DNA of 9,406 bases from an uncultured Eggerthellaceae bacterium. GTDB taxonomy: Bacteria > Actinomycetota > Coriobacteriia > Coriobacteriales > Eggerthellaceae. Shown in pieces: positions 1 through 6,044 of the stretch. The stretch's first letter is position 1. Each line of letters opens with the position of its first letter. Both the position numbers and the translations under genes were made by a program. The notes below the pieces were generated by a model. The model was not told the DNA's origin. It ran no database searches and saw only the letters and a program-made list of their open reading frames with translations. The stretch covers positions 1 to 9,406 of the forward strand of contig CABVEH010000032.1 of assembly GCA_902497215.1 (NCBI GenBank), in the 5' to 3' direction.

Positions 1-324
1 TTCCATGTCCTTGGCCGCCTCGGTGGCGTTCTCGTACGCCGCAGAAAGCGCGCTTCCCAGGCTGAAGTGGACCACCTCGCGTCCGCCCTCGGCGAGCTCT
101 TCGAAGTACTGGCGGTACTGGTAGGGCGCGCAGGCCCCGGTGGTCGGAAGCGACTTGTCCTCCCAATAGCCTTCGAACAGGTCGGCAGGGGTTATGTCGA
201 CGCTGTCCAGATGGTCCTTGCCGCGGAACTCGATGTGGAACGGGAAGGTATGGACGCCGTGCCTTTCGCGCAGTTCCTCCGAAAGGTCGCAAGTACTGTC
301 GGCACTTATGACGACATCGCTCAT
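1..324 (-). CDS. DegV-family fatty-acid-binding protein, C-terminal part missing (runs off left edge)
   Basis: Translating the minus strand from the ATG at 324 gives 108 residues that stay open to the window edge. They begin MSDVVISADSTCDLSEEL, the characteristic DegV N-terminus with its Ala-Asp-Ser-Thr motif (residues 8-11). Two more family blocks follow in order: LPTTGACAP (residues 59-67), in the place of the usual Pro-Thr-Thr-Ser substrate loop, and VVHFSLGSALSAAYENA (84-100), matching the family's Ser-Ser-x-Leu-Ser-x-x-Tyr region. DegV (FakB-like) proteins are cytoplasmic, bind a fatty acid and, in some Gram-positives, present it to the FakA kinase; they are usually about 280 residues, so roughly 60 percent is outside the window. 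An AGAGGAG ribosome binding site ends 3 bases before the ATG. The start is 13 bp past the ade stop, which implies co-transcription with ade. The family call is firm; the ligand and pathway are not visible. Confidence 0.85.
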   Translation of the reverse strand, partial: MSDVVISADSTCDLSEELRERHGVHTFPFHIEFRGKDHLDSVDITPADLFEGYWEDKSLPTTGACAPYQYRQYFEELAEGGREVVHFSLGSALSAAYENATEAAKDME

Positions 325-337
325 GGGCTCCTCTTCT

Positions 338-2146
338 CTACTCGACGAACAGGTCGGTGAACTGGAAAGTGGTGCAGTCCACCAGGCCGCGGTTGGTCAG
401 GCGTAGCTCTGGCAGGCAGGCCAGAGGGATAAGCGCCATGGTCATGAACGGCGACGGCATGGTGCATCCGATGTCGGCCCACGTCTGCTCGAGCGCATGC
501 ACCTTCTCGCTCATCTCGGCGGCCCCAAGGTCGTTCATCAGCCCGGCGATGGGAAGCTCAACAAGCCCCAGCACCTCGCCGTCGGCCACGACCACCATGC
601 CCCCGCCGCATTCGGCCAGGGTGTTGGCGGCCAGCGCCATGTCGGCGTCGTTGGTGCCCACCACCAGCAGGTTGTGGGCGTCGTGCGCCACGGTGGACGC
701 CATGGCACCGCGCTTGATGCCAAAGCCCTTGGTGAAGCCCACCCCGAAGGTGCCCGTCTCGTGATGGCGTTCGAACACGAAGGTCTTCAGCACGTCCTGC
801 GAAAGGTCGCTGTGCAGCTGGCCGTCCTTCACGGGCAGTTGGACATGGGTTTCGAACGCGCCCACCTTCCCGGGAATTATCTCGATGGCGCGCACCGTGA
901 CCTCGTCGCCGTCGCTTGCGCCCTCGGGGGCTTCCACCGCGAAATCAGACGGCGTAAGCGTGCGGCCCAGGTGCATGGAATGGGTGACCCATTCGGGGAA
1001 CTCGAAGCGCGGGTAGTCGAAAAGCGGCCTGCCGTTTTCGGCCACCACTTCGCCGTCGATCATCATGCGCACGACGTTTAGGCTGTCCAGGCCGTCCAGG
1101 AACACGATGTCGGCGCACTTGCCCGGAGTTATGGACCCCAGCTCGTTGTCCATGCGGAAGCAGGTGGCCACGTTGATGGTCATCATCTGGATCGCCTGCA
1201 CCACGGGGATGCCGCACTCCACGGCCACTCGCAGGACATGGTCAAGGTGGCCGTCTTCCACGAGCGTGTGAGGGTGCGTGTCGTCCGAGATCAGGTTGGC
1301 GAAACGGGTGTCGATATCGTTGTCGGTTATAGCGTGCGCAAGTTCGGGAAGGTCGTGCCATGCCGAGCCATAGCGCAACTGGGCGTACTGTCCCAGGCGC
1401 ATCTTCGCCAACGCGTCCTCGGCGCGCGTGGACTCGTGGCAGCAGCGCACGCCCGAGGCCACGTAGGCGTTCAGCCCGCGGTCGGTTTCGGGAATGGAAT
1501 AGTGGCCGGTTACAACCTTGTCGGCCTTGAGCGTCTCGGCCAGTTCGCCGTGGGCGTGGTCGGTCCCGGTCAGCACGCCTGGGAAGTTCATCATCTCGCC
1601 CAGGCCTACGACGCCGTCCCACGTCATGGACTCGGCGATGTCGGCTGGGCCCACGGACGCGCCCGTGTCCTCGAAGCCAGGCACGGCGGGGACGCACGAA
1701 GGCGTGGTGACCATGGCCTTAAGCGGGGTGCGGGCGGCGTCGTCCATCATGACCTTCACGCCTTCGAGCCCCAGGACATTGCATATCTCGTGGGGGTCCC
1801 AGTAGATGCCTGCGGTTCCATGGGGAACGACCGCCCTGGCATATTCGCCGGCGCCCATCATGGACGACTCCACATGGATGTGGCCGTCCAGGAACCCAGG
1901 CGCGATTGTCTGGCCGGCCGCGTCGATTACCTGCGTGCCTTCGCCTATGCAATGGTCGGCCTCTCCCACGTAGGCGACGCGTCCTTCGGCTATGGCCACG
2001 TCGACGCCCTTCTGGACCTCGGCCGTGCACACATTCACGAGGTCGGCGCCTTTGATGACCACGTCGGCCGGCTTTTCGCCCTGCGCCACGGCGGCAAGCG
2101 TTTGCGTGCATTCCCAAAGCGGCTTCTTGCAGAAATGGTTGAGCAT
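338..2146 (-). CDS. ade: Adenine deaminase (adenine aminohydrolase)
   Basis: This cytoplasmic amidohydrolase converts adenine and water to hypoxanthine and ammonia, a purine-salvage step. The 602-residue protein matches the usual 570-600 of the Ade/AdeC family. Visible metal-site and catalytic blocks, in order: GHIHVESS (88-95, the His-x-His ligands of the binuclear metal site), DPHE (117-120), GLGEMMN (181-187, with the likely metal-bridging Glu184), TGHY (213-216), CCHEST (235-240) and SDDTHPHTL (287-295). A C-terminal domain typical of adenine deaminase follows the barrel, starting around residue 390. An in-frame ATG lies 10 codons further upstream (2176), but the start at 2146 has AGGAGG six bases before it and gives the normal N-terminus MLNHFCKKPLWEC. 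The gene lies downstream of hipA with a 156-bp gap and probably has its own promoter there; a DegV-family gene follows closely. No key residue appears to be missing. Confidence 0.95.
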   Translation of the reverse strand: MLNHFCKKPLWECTQTLAAVAQGEKPADVVIKGADLVNVCTAEVQKGVDVAIAEGRVAYVGEADHCIGEGTQVIDAAGQTIAPGFLDGHIHVESSMMGAGEYARAVVPHGTAGIYWDPHEICNVLGLEGVKVMMDDAARTPLKAMVTTPSCVPAVPGFEDTGASVGPADIAESMTWDGVVGLGEMMNFPGVLTGTDHAHGELAETLKADKVVTGHYSIPETDRGLNAYVASGVRCCHESTRAEDALAKMRLGQYAQLRYGSAWHDLPELAHAITDNDIDTRFANLISDDTHPHTLVEDGHLDHVLRVAVECGIPVVQAIQMMTINVATCFRMDNELGSITPGKCADIVFLDGLDSLNVVRMMIDGEVVAENGRPLFDYPRFEFPEWVTHSMHLGRTLTPSDFAVEAPEGASDGDEVTVRAIEIIPGKVGAFETHVQLPVKDGQLHSDLSQDVLKTFVFERHHETGTFGVGFTKGFGIKRGAMASTVAHDAHNLLVVGTNDADMALAANTLAECGGGMVVVADGEVLGLVELPIAGLMNDLGAAEMSEKVHALEQTWADIGCTMPSPFMTMALIPLACLPELRLTNRGLVDCTTFQFTDLFVE

Positions 2147-2152
2147 GGAACG

Positions 2153-2158
2153 CCTCCT
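2153..2158 (-). promoter_or_regulatory. Ribosome binding site deciding the ade start
   Basis: The minus strand reads AGGAGG here, six bases before the ATG at 2146. The alternative upstream ATG at 2176 has no comparable site, so this selects the shorter adenine deaminase. Confidence 0.8.
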
Positions 2159-2195
2159 AGCCCTTTTCGCGAGCATTGACTTGCGCTGCCTCCAT

Positions 2196-2238
2196 CATAC
2201 GACCTTTAGTGGACGTGCGGCATACGAACCTTTGTCAA
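2196..2238 (-). promoter_or_regulatory. Direct repeat and -35-like box upstream of ade
   Basis: On the minus strand a perfect TTGACA (2233-2238) is followed directly by AAAGGTTCGTATG (2221-2233, sharing one base). A near copy, AAAGGTCGTATG (2196-2207), lies about 25 bp further on, so the two copies sit on roughly the same face of the helix. No good -10 box is found 16-18 bp from TTGACA; a TATGAT box (2195-2200 on the minus strand) overlaps the second repeat but has no good -35. The repeats could be an operator for a regulator of purine salvage. The repeat is seen directly; its role is inferred. I saw no purine-riboswitch fold in this 156-bp leader. Confidence 0.35.
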
Positions 2239-2302
2239 TTTCTCGGCTGCAATCCGAACGTGCATGCGGCGGCCGTACAACTGCTGAATTAGTTTCCGAG
2301 CG

Positions 2303-3547
2303 TCAAATGCCGAACGCCCGTCGCAATGCCTTCTCACGGTCATCAAAGACCGGACGGAACAGGTCGAGTTCCCTCTTGGCGCACCCGTTCGCAACCGCAT
2401 AGGCTTCCCACCCCGAAACGACGGAAAGGACCCTGCGCACTTCGTCGGATGCCGCTTCGTCGTCAAGCTGCGCATAGGCGGCCAGGCTGCGCAGCGCTTC
2501 GGCTTCTTCGCGCTCCGCCTCGCCCATGATCGATGTGGCGCGAGAGGCGTTCGCATAAGGACAGGGGTTCACGTCGAAGAGCGGCGCGTGTTCCCAAGTC
2601 CCTTTCCGACGAATGAACCCCCAGTTCCGCAAGTGGTCGTCGGTATTGTGAACCGCAACGGAGAAAACGACGCGGCGGAACATCTCTGCAAGCTGCGCCC
2701 TGACGTCGTCGACAAGCATGGGAAGCTCTTCGGCGAGCTCCGCATAGTCGCGCCGATCCCCATCGGCAGCCCTCAAAGCCGTCATGGCGCTCATGTAGGG
2801 AATGCGTCGACCTTCGACATCCGACCCCTCTCGATCGAACCGGTCCAGCAACAGCACGCGCTCGCCGCCGAGGGCAACGAGCCGAGAATCCGGCACTCTT
2901 ATGCCCACGTCATGGGCCATGTCGAGCATCGTCTTCTCCCACCCCATCACGTCCCACTCGTCCTCGGGGTGAGAGAACTTCGCCAGCAGCAAACGGTCAC
3001 CGTCGCGCACCGACGCCTTCGGCCTAGCGCCGCCAAGCGATCCGGAACCCGCATCGAGCAATTCCTTTATCTGCGCCATTCCGGCATCGTCTTTCGCGAC
3101 GCGCCTGCTTGCCTCGAGCAACGCAGGAAGCTCGACGATAGGCGGAACCGCTCGTGATTGGGCGAGGAAACCGCCTTCGGGAAGCCTGAACCGCAGCGCC
3201 CCCTCTCGCGTCTTGTCGAACACGCCGACCAAGAAGTCAACTTCATCGAGCTGGCAAGGGCTTTCGTTTTGGGCAATGCTTGAAGCGTGATGCTCGCGCA
3301 ATATCAAATGGCGTCCCCAGCGATCCGGCGACGAATCGCGAAATGAGCCAGGCAGCCCGGCGCAATGATGCGTAGCGCCACTGATCGGAAATGCAGGGTC
3401 GATGGCATAGGCGTCGTTTCGCGCCATATAGCTTTCCGCGTAAGAGAATGTCGTGGAAACGGCGCCACGTCGGAGCATGAAATGAGCACGCCCGGCATAA
3501 ACGTCGTCGCCCGACGAGCCGTCGTATACGTCAAGAGAGGGAATCAC
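2303..3547 (-). CDS. hipA: HipA-family serine/threonine kinase toxin
   Basis: HipA toxins phosphorylate a cytoplasmic target (glutamyl-tRNA synthetase in E. coli), which stalls translation and favours persistence. This 414-residue protein is close to the 440 of E. coli HipA and has all its parts: an N-terminal HipA domain with SPDRWGRHLI (73-82); the ejectable-loop and ATP-site motif GSGSLGGARPK (167-177), whose Ser170 aligns with the autophosphorylated Ser150 of E. coli; the ATP-binding Lys190 in LLAKFS; RFDRE (236-240); the catalytic HNTDDHLRN (300-308, Asp303); and the metal-binding LFDVNP (323-328, Asp325). The kinase therefore looks intact. The start is a GTG whose first base (3547) lies inside the hipB stop region (GTGA overlap), preceded by AAGGAGG at a 5-base spacing. 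The frame is open 38 codons further upstream, but that part only overlaps hipB. The cellular target in this organism cannot be told from sequence. Confidence 0.93.
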   Translation of the reverse strand: MIPSLDVYDGSSGDDVYAGRAHFMLRRGAVSTTFSYAESYMARNDAYAIDPAFPISGATHHCAGLPGSFRDSSPDRWGRHLILREHHASSIAQNESPCQLDEVDFLVGVFDKTREGALRFRLPEGGFLAQSRAVPPIVELPALLEASRRVAKDDAGMAQIKELLDAGSGSLGGARPKASVRDGDRLLLAKFSHPEDEWDVMGWEKTMLDMAHDVGIRVPDSRLVALGGERVLLLDRFDREGSDVEGRRIPYMSAMTALRAADGDRRDYAELAEELPMLVDDVRAQLAEMFRRVVFSVAVHNTDDHLRNWGFIRRKGTWEHAPLFDVNPCPYANASRATSIMGEAEREEAEALRSLAAYAQLDDEAASDEVRRVLSVVSGWEAYAVANGCAKRELDLFRPVFDDREKALRRAFGI

Positions 3548-3849
3548 GACTGCCTCCTTACCCGTTGCGGAAGGGCCTTGTCGGCACGGGCGCGACCGAA
3601 GTCGGTTTGATAGGGGTCGGTGGAGGAAAGGACGCCATCGCTTACGCCAAAGACGTTGCATACGTTAAGAAACGTGGCAAGGGACACGGAAGGGTCGCCG
3701 TTTTCTAGACGCGAAATCGTGCTGCGCGAAGCGTTCGCCTTATCGGCAAGCTGCTGAGTAGTTAGGCCTTGAAGCTTCCGCCATGCGGAGATGTTCTGCC
3801 CCAGCTCCTTGGCAACCAGCTTCGCCCTTGTTGAAATCGGCCGTTTCAT
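3544..3849 (-). CDS. hipB: HipB-family helix-turn-helix antitoxin and autorepressor
   Basis: This 101-residue protein carries a Cro/C1-type (HTH_3) DNA-binding domain at about residues 15-75. Helix 2 is TTQQLADKANA (30-40) and the recognition helix is SRSTISRLENG (41-51), ending in the family's typical Leu-Glu-x-Gly. HipB proteins dimerise, hold HipA inactive and repress their own operon. The last 25 residues are polar and basic (ending RVRRQS), as expected for a flexible tail. There are two possible ATG codons, at 3855 and 3849. The second is preferred because TAGGA lies five bases before it, whereas the first has almost no spacing from that site; the alternative adds only two residues. The stop overlaps the hipA start by four bases, so the two are translationally coupled. 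The inverted repeats just upstream are the likely binding sites. Confidence 0.92.
   Translation of the reverse strand: MKRPISTRAKLVAKELGQNISAWRKLQGLTTQQLADKANASRSTISRLENGDPSVSLATFLNVCNVFGVSDGVLSSTDPYQTDFGRARADKALPQRVRRQS
3553..3559 (-). promoter_or_regulatory. Ribosome binding site deciding the hipA GTG start
   Basis: The minus strand reads AAGGAGG here, inside the end of hipB and five bases before the GTG at 3547. It supports the non-ATG start and the 4-base overlap of the two genes. Confidence 0.85.
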
Positions 3850-3863
3850 AATCATCCTAACGT

Positions 3864-3875
3864 CTCGAATTCGAG
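3864..3875. promoter_or_regulatory. 12-bp perfect palindrome in the hipBA leader (candidate operator)
   Basis: The sequence CTCGAATTCGAG is its own reverse complement, is centred about 20 bp upstream of the hipB start, and sits between the promoter and the coding region. Self-symmetric sites there are typical targets of dimeric HTH antitoxins. Binding by HipB is inferred. Confidence 0.45.
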
Positions 3876-3889
3876 CTTTTAATGCGTTT

Positions 3890-3921
3890 AGTGTAGTAAA
3901 TATCCTACATTATTTTGCCAA
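3890..3921 (-). promoter_or_regulatory. hipBA promoter with an overlapping inverted-repeat operator
   Basis: On the minus strand TTGGCA (3916-3921) matches the -35 consensus at five of six positions. Weak -10 candidates are TACTAC (3893-3898, 17-bp spacing) or TACACT (3890-3895, 20-bp spacing). Between and across these boxes lies a perfect inverted repeat, TGTAG (3892-3896) and CTACA (3905-3909), separated by 8 bases. E. coli HipB operators have the same geometry (5-base arms, 8-base spacer), though a different arm sequence. The region is clearly more AT-rich than its surroundings. Since glsA is transcribed the other way from the same gap, repression here might also affect its promoter. Confidence 0.5.
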
Positions 3922-4074
3922 GTGAAGCTATGCCGCAAGCTAGTCGACCCTACGCATTCCAAGACTCCTATCGCTCGTATACGAACCATTGCCAGATCGC
4001 CTACGAGCGCCTCGCGCATCCTCGGCAGCCTTAGGCTTGAACCATCGCCCAGAAGCCCGCACGGAAGGACAGCC

Positions 4075-5049
4075 ATGGCCGCATCGCACAGGAACATATC
4101 GTCCGCCGAGATAAAAACCGCCGTCGAGCACGCCTACGACAAGCTGCGCGACACGACAGGCGGGAAGAACGCCGACTACATCCCCTACCTGGCATCCGTC
4201 GACCCGAAGCTGTTCGGAATAAGCGTCTGCCTGCCCGACGGCACGGTGATATCCGTCGGCGACGCCGACGCGACCTTCGGCATCGAGTCGGTGTCGAAGG
4301 TTCCCACCGCCATCCTGGCCATGCGCGAGTACGGCGCGATGGGCGTGCTGGACAAGGTAGGGGCCGACGCCACGGGCCTGCCGTTCAACTCCATCATGGC
4401 GCTGCTGCTCGAGAAGGACCGGCCGTCGTCGCCGCTGGTGAACGCCGGGGCCATCGCGGCATGCTCGCTGGTGGAGCCCGTGGGCGACGCCGACGGCAAA
4501 TGGAAGGCCATCGTCGACAACATCACCGAGCTGACGGGCACGAAGCCCGAAGTCATCAAGGAACTGTACGAGTCCGAGTCAGCAACCGACTTCAACAACC
4601 GCTCCATCGCGTGGCTGCTGAAGGACTACGGGCGCATCTACGACGACCCCGACCTGTCGCTTGACCTGTACACGCGGCAATGCTCGCTGGGGACGACCGC
4701 CCGCGACCTGGCCGTGATGGCCGCGACCATAGCCAACGACGGGTTCAACCCCGTCACCGACAAGCAGGTGTTCGACCCCGACCTGGCGCCGAAGGTGACC
4801 TCGATGATCACCACGGTCGGCTTCTACGAGCGCACCGGCGACTGGCTTTACAAGTCGGGGCTGCCCGCGAAGTCGGGAGTTGGCGGCGGCGTGCTTGGCG
4901 TCATGCCAGGCATGTTCGGAATCGCGGCGTTCTCGCCCCCGCTGGACGAGGCCGGGAACTCCGTGAAGGCGCAGCTGGCGCTGAGGCAGATAATGGAAGA
5001 GCTTGGGCTGAACATCTTCGCCGCCAGCCGCCTTTGCGTGTGCGGGTGA
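4075..5049 (+). CDS. glsA: Glutaminase A (L-glutamine amidohydrolase)
   Basis: This cytoplasmic enzyme hydrolyses glutamine to glutamate and ammonia; in gut bacteria this can also consume protons and aid acid tolerance. The 324-residue protein is slightly longer than the usual 305-310 of the serine-dependent beta-lactamase-like glutaminase family. Visible motifs: FGIESVSKV (68-76) with the catalytic Ser72-x-x-Lys75 pair; GLPFNS (101-106); SPLVNAGAI (119-127); TDFNNRSIAW (171-180); YTRQCSLG (199-206) with the active-site Tyr199; and GLPAKSGVGGGV (262-273). The frame is open back to 3922, but the ATG at 4075 has GGAAGGA five bases before it and gives the normal family N-terminus. The last few residues (RLCVCG) go beyond the usual end. 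It faces away from hipBA and is followed after 184 bp by the second toxin-antitoxin operon, so it is probably a single-gene unit. No convincing promoter of its own was recognised. Confidence 0.95.
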   Translation: MAASHRNISSAEIKTAVEHAYDKLRDTTGGKNADYIPYLASVDPKLFGISVCLPDGTVISVGDADATFGIESVSKVPTAILAMREYGAMGVLDKVGADATGLPFNSIMALLLEKDRPSSPLVNAGAIAACSLVEPVGDADGKWKAIVDNITELTGTKPEVIKELYESESATDFNNRSIAWLLKDYGRIYDDPDLSLDLYTRQCSLGTTARDLAVMAATIANDGFNPVTDKQVFDPDLAPKVTSMITTVGFYERTGDWLYKSGLPAKSGVGGGVLGVMPGMFGIAAFSPPLDEAGNSVKAQLALRQIMEELGLNIFAASRLCVCG

Positions 5050-5152
5050 CGCGGTTTCCACGCTAGCGACGAAATCTGTCACAAGCTTTCTGCGCTAATG
5101 CCAAAAGCCAATGTTTTATTTCTGTATTGGTGCCAGATCCGTGAATTCTTTC

Positions 5153-5191
5153 TGCATCAATGCAATATTACATGCATATTGCATGTATAAT
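5153..5191 (+). promoter_or_regulatory. vapBC-type promoter with nested inverted-repeat operators
   Basis: A perfect -10 box TATAAT lies at 5186-5191, 43 bp before the antitoxin start; the -35 box is poor. Three perfect inverted repeats cover the region. TGCAT (5153-5157) pairs with ATGCA (5160-5164). TGCAATAT (5161-5168) pairs with ATATTGCA (5176-5183) across 7 bases. TACATGCA (5169-5176) pairs with TGCATGTA (5180-5187) across 3 bases, and its right arm runs into the TATAAT box. ATGCA/TGCAT half-sites thus recur through the whole stretch. This is the arrangement expected of an antitoxin-repressed toxin-antitoxin promoter; the bound protein is inferred to be the downstream antitoxin. Confidence 0.65.
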
Positions 5192-5222
5192 GACTGCTTA
5201 ATCGAATGCGGAACGCACTCAT

Positions 5223-5228
5223 AGGAGG
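5223..5228 (+). promoter_or_regulatory. Ribosome binding site of the antitoxin gene
   Basis: AGGAGG lies five bases before the ATG at 5234. It fixes that start over the overlapping, differently framed ATG at 5206, which has no such site. Confidence 0.8.
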
Positions 5229-5233
5229 CCTAG

Positions 5234-5563
5234 ATGCCGGCGCTGCAGGTAAGGGATTTCCCACAAGACCTTTACGACGAGCTCAGGCTCTTCTCGTCCG
5301 CACACCATCGAAGCATGGCGCAGCAAACAGTTGCCGCCGTGGATCAAATGATCCATGGTCCGAAGGAGGCATGCCCCGCGCCCTCCGCCTCCCTCGAAGC
5401 CCGAATGAACAAAAGGAACGGGGTTTTCGAAAGGGCTAAGCAGCGCAGAATAAAAAGAGATATGAGCGTTCCCCTTCCTGGCGAAATGCTTGATTTGGCC
5501 CGCAAGGAAAGAGACGAGGCCTTAGACCGTTTCGCGCAGGAGTTCCTGAAAGGACGCGCATGA
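5234..5563 (+). CDS. vapB: FitA/VapB-like ribbon-helix-helix antitoxin
   Basis: The 109-residue protein begins MPALQVRDFPQDLYDELRLF and continues with AHHRSMAQQTVAAVDQMI. This fits a FitA-type ribbon-helix-helix fold: a beta strand at about residues 2-7, helix 1 at 10-22 and helix 2 at 27-42, with the Arg-Ser-Met turn between helices. Such antitoxins bind operator DNA as dimers and wrap their C-terminal part around the PIN toxin's active site. Here the C-terminal part is longer than usual for FitA (about 80 residues). It has a strongly basic stretch, NKRNGVFERAKQRRIKRD (about 59-76), followed by an acidic-basic helix ending in FAQEFLKGRA. The stop codon overlaps the toxin's ATG (ATGA), giving translational coupling. 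Identification rests mainly on fold pattern and on the PIN toxin partner; the exact antitoxin subfamily is less sure. Confidence 0.83.
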   Translation: MPALQVRDFPQDLYDELRLFSSAHHRSMAQQTVAAVDQMIHGPKEACPAPSASLEARMNKRNGVFERAKQRRIKRDMSVPLPGEMLDLARKERDEALDRFAQEFLKGRA

Positions 5564-5967
5564 TCGTCATCGACGCAAACGCTGCGCTGGCCGTGTCCAT
5601 GGGACTAGAGGCGGGAAACGCGATGGAGCTGCTTCGAGACGGCCACGAGAAAATCATCGCCCCGATGCTTATCCACGCCGAGGTCTCACATGCGCTGTCG
5701 AAGTATATAAAAGGCGGCTACATCGATGCAGACCAAGCCATCGACTGCGGGCGCGACGCATTGCTTCTCGTAGACGAATTCGCAAGCGACGAAGACCTTT
5801 GGGTGGAGGCAACGACGGAGTCCGTCCGATTGGGGCACTCGTCATACGACCTGTTATATCTCATACTTGCACGTAGGGAATGCGCCACGCTTTTCACCCT
5901 AGATCGCAAATTGCAGCGTTTGTGCGCCGAATGCGGCGTAAATTGCATCGAATCGATTGACTTTTAG
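5560..5967 (+). CDS. vapC: VapC-like PIN-domain ribonuclease toxin
   Basis: PIN toxins are Mg2+-dependent RNases that usually cut tRNA or rRNA and stop translation until neutralised by their antitoxin. The 135-residue length is typical. The acidic active-site residues are in place: Asp5 in MIVIDANAAL, Glu41 in LIHAEVSHALSKY, Asp97 in SSYDLLYLILAR and Asp115 in TLDRKLQRLC, the last two being the most recognisable PIN blocks. The toxin therefore looks active. The ATG overlaps the antitoxin stop by four bases. The first codons carry no separate ribosome binding site beyond an AAAGGA nine bases upstream within the antitoxin gene. After the stop, 77 bp separate it from the GH5 gene, with no clear terminator. 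The RNA target cannot be read from sequence. Confidence 0.92.
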   Translation: MIVIDANAALAVSMGLEAGNAMELLRDGHEKIIAPMLIHAEVSHALSKYIKGGYIDADQAIDCGRDALLLVDEFASDEDLWVEATTESVRLGHSSYDLLYLILARRECATLFTLDRKLQRLCAECGVNCIESIDF

Positions 5968-6011
5968 CAACTGCGCTTTCCGTACCGGCAGCATATGGCC
6001 GATACAGAAAA

Positions 6012-6017
6012 TAGAAT
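6012..6017 (+). promoter_or_regulatory. Possible -10 box of the GH5 gene
   Basis: TAGAAT matches the -10 consensus at five of six positions and lies 27 bases before the GH5 start codon, in an AT-rich patch of the short gap after vapC. No good -35 box is found at normal spacing, so the gene may instead be read through from the toxin-antitoxin operon. Confidence 0.25.
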
Positions 6018-6044
6018 GGTCGCGCTCGGGCGGAAGGGACGGGA

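Noticed and set aside
67..360. 97-codon open frame on the plus strand at the left edge
   Set aside because: The minus strand over the same bases encodes a clear DegV N-terminus with a ribosome binding site.
1238..2179. Long open frame (313 codons) on the plus strand, opposite ade
   Set aside because: It is antisense to the strongly supported adenine deaminase, has no recognisable domain, and is typical of high-GC DNA where the opposite strand stays open.
3922..4074. 51-residue N-terminal extension of glutaminase
   Set aside because: It is open by chance. The ATG at 4075 has a good ribosome binding site and starts where the family normally starts; the extension is Arg/Ser/Pro-rich without features.
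5107..5130. GCCAAT...ATTGG inverted repeat after glsA as a terminator
   Set aside because: The stem is only five base pairs with a 13-base loop and no T-run after it, so I do not call it a terminator.
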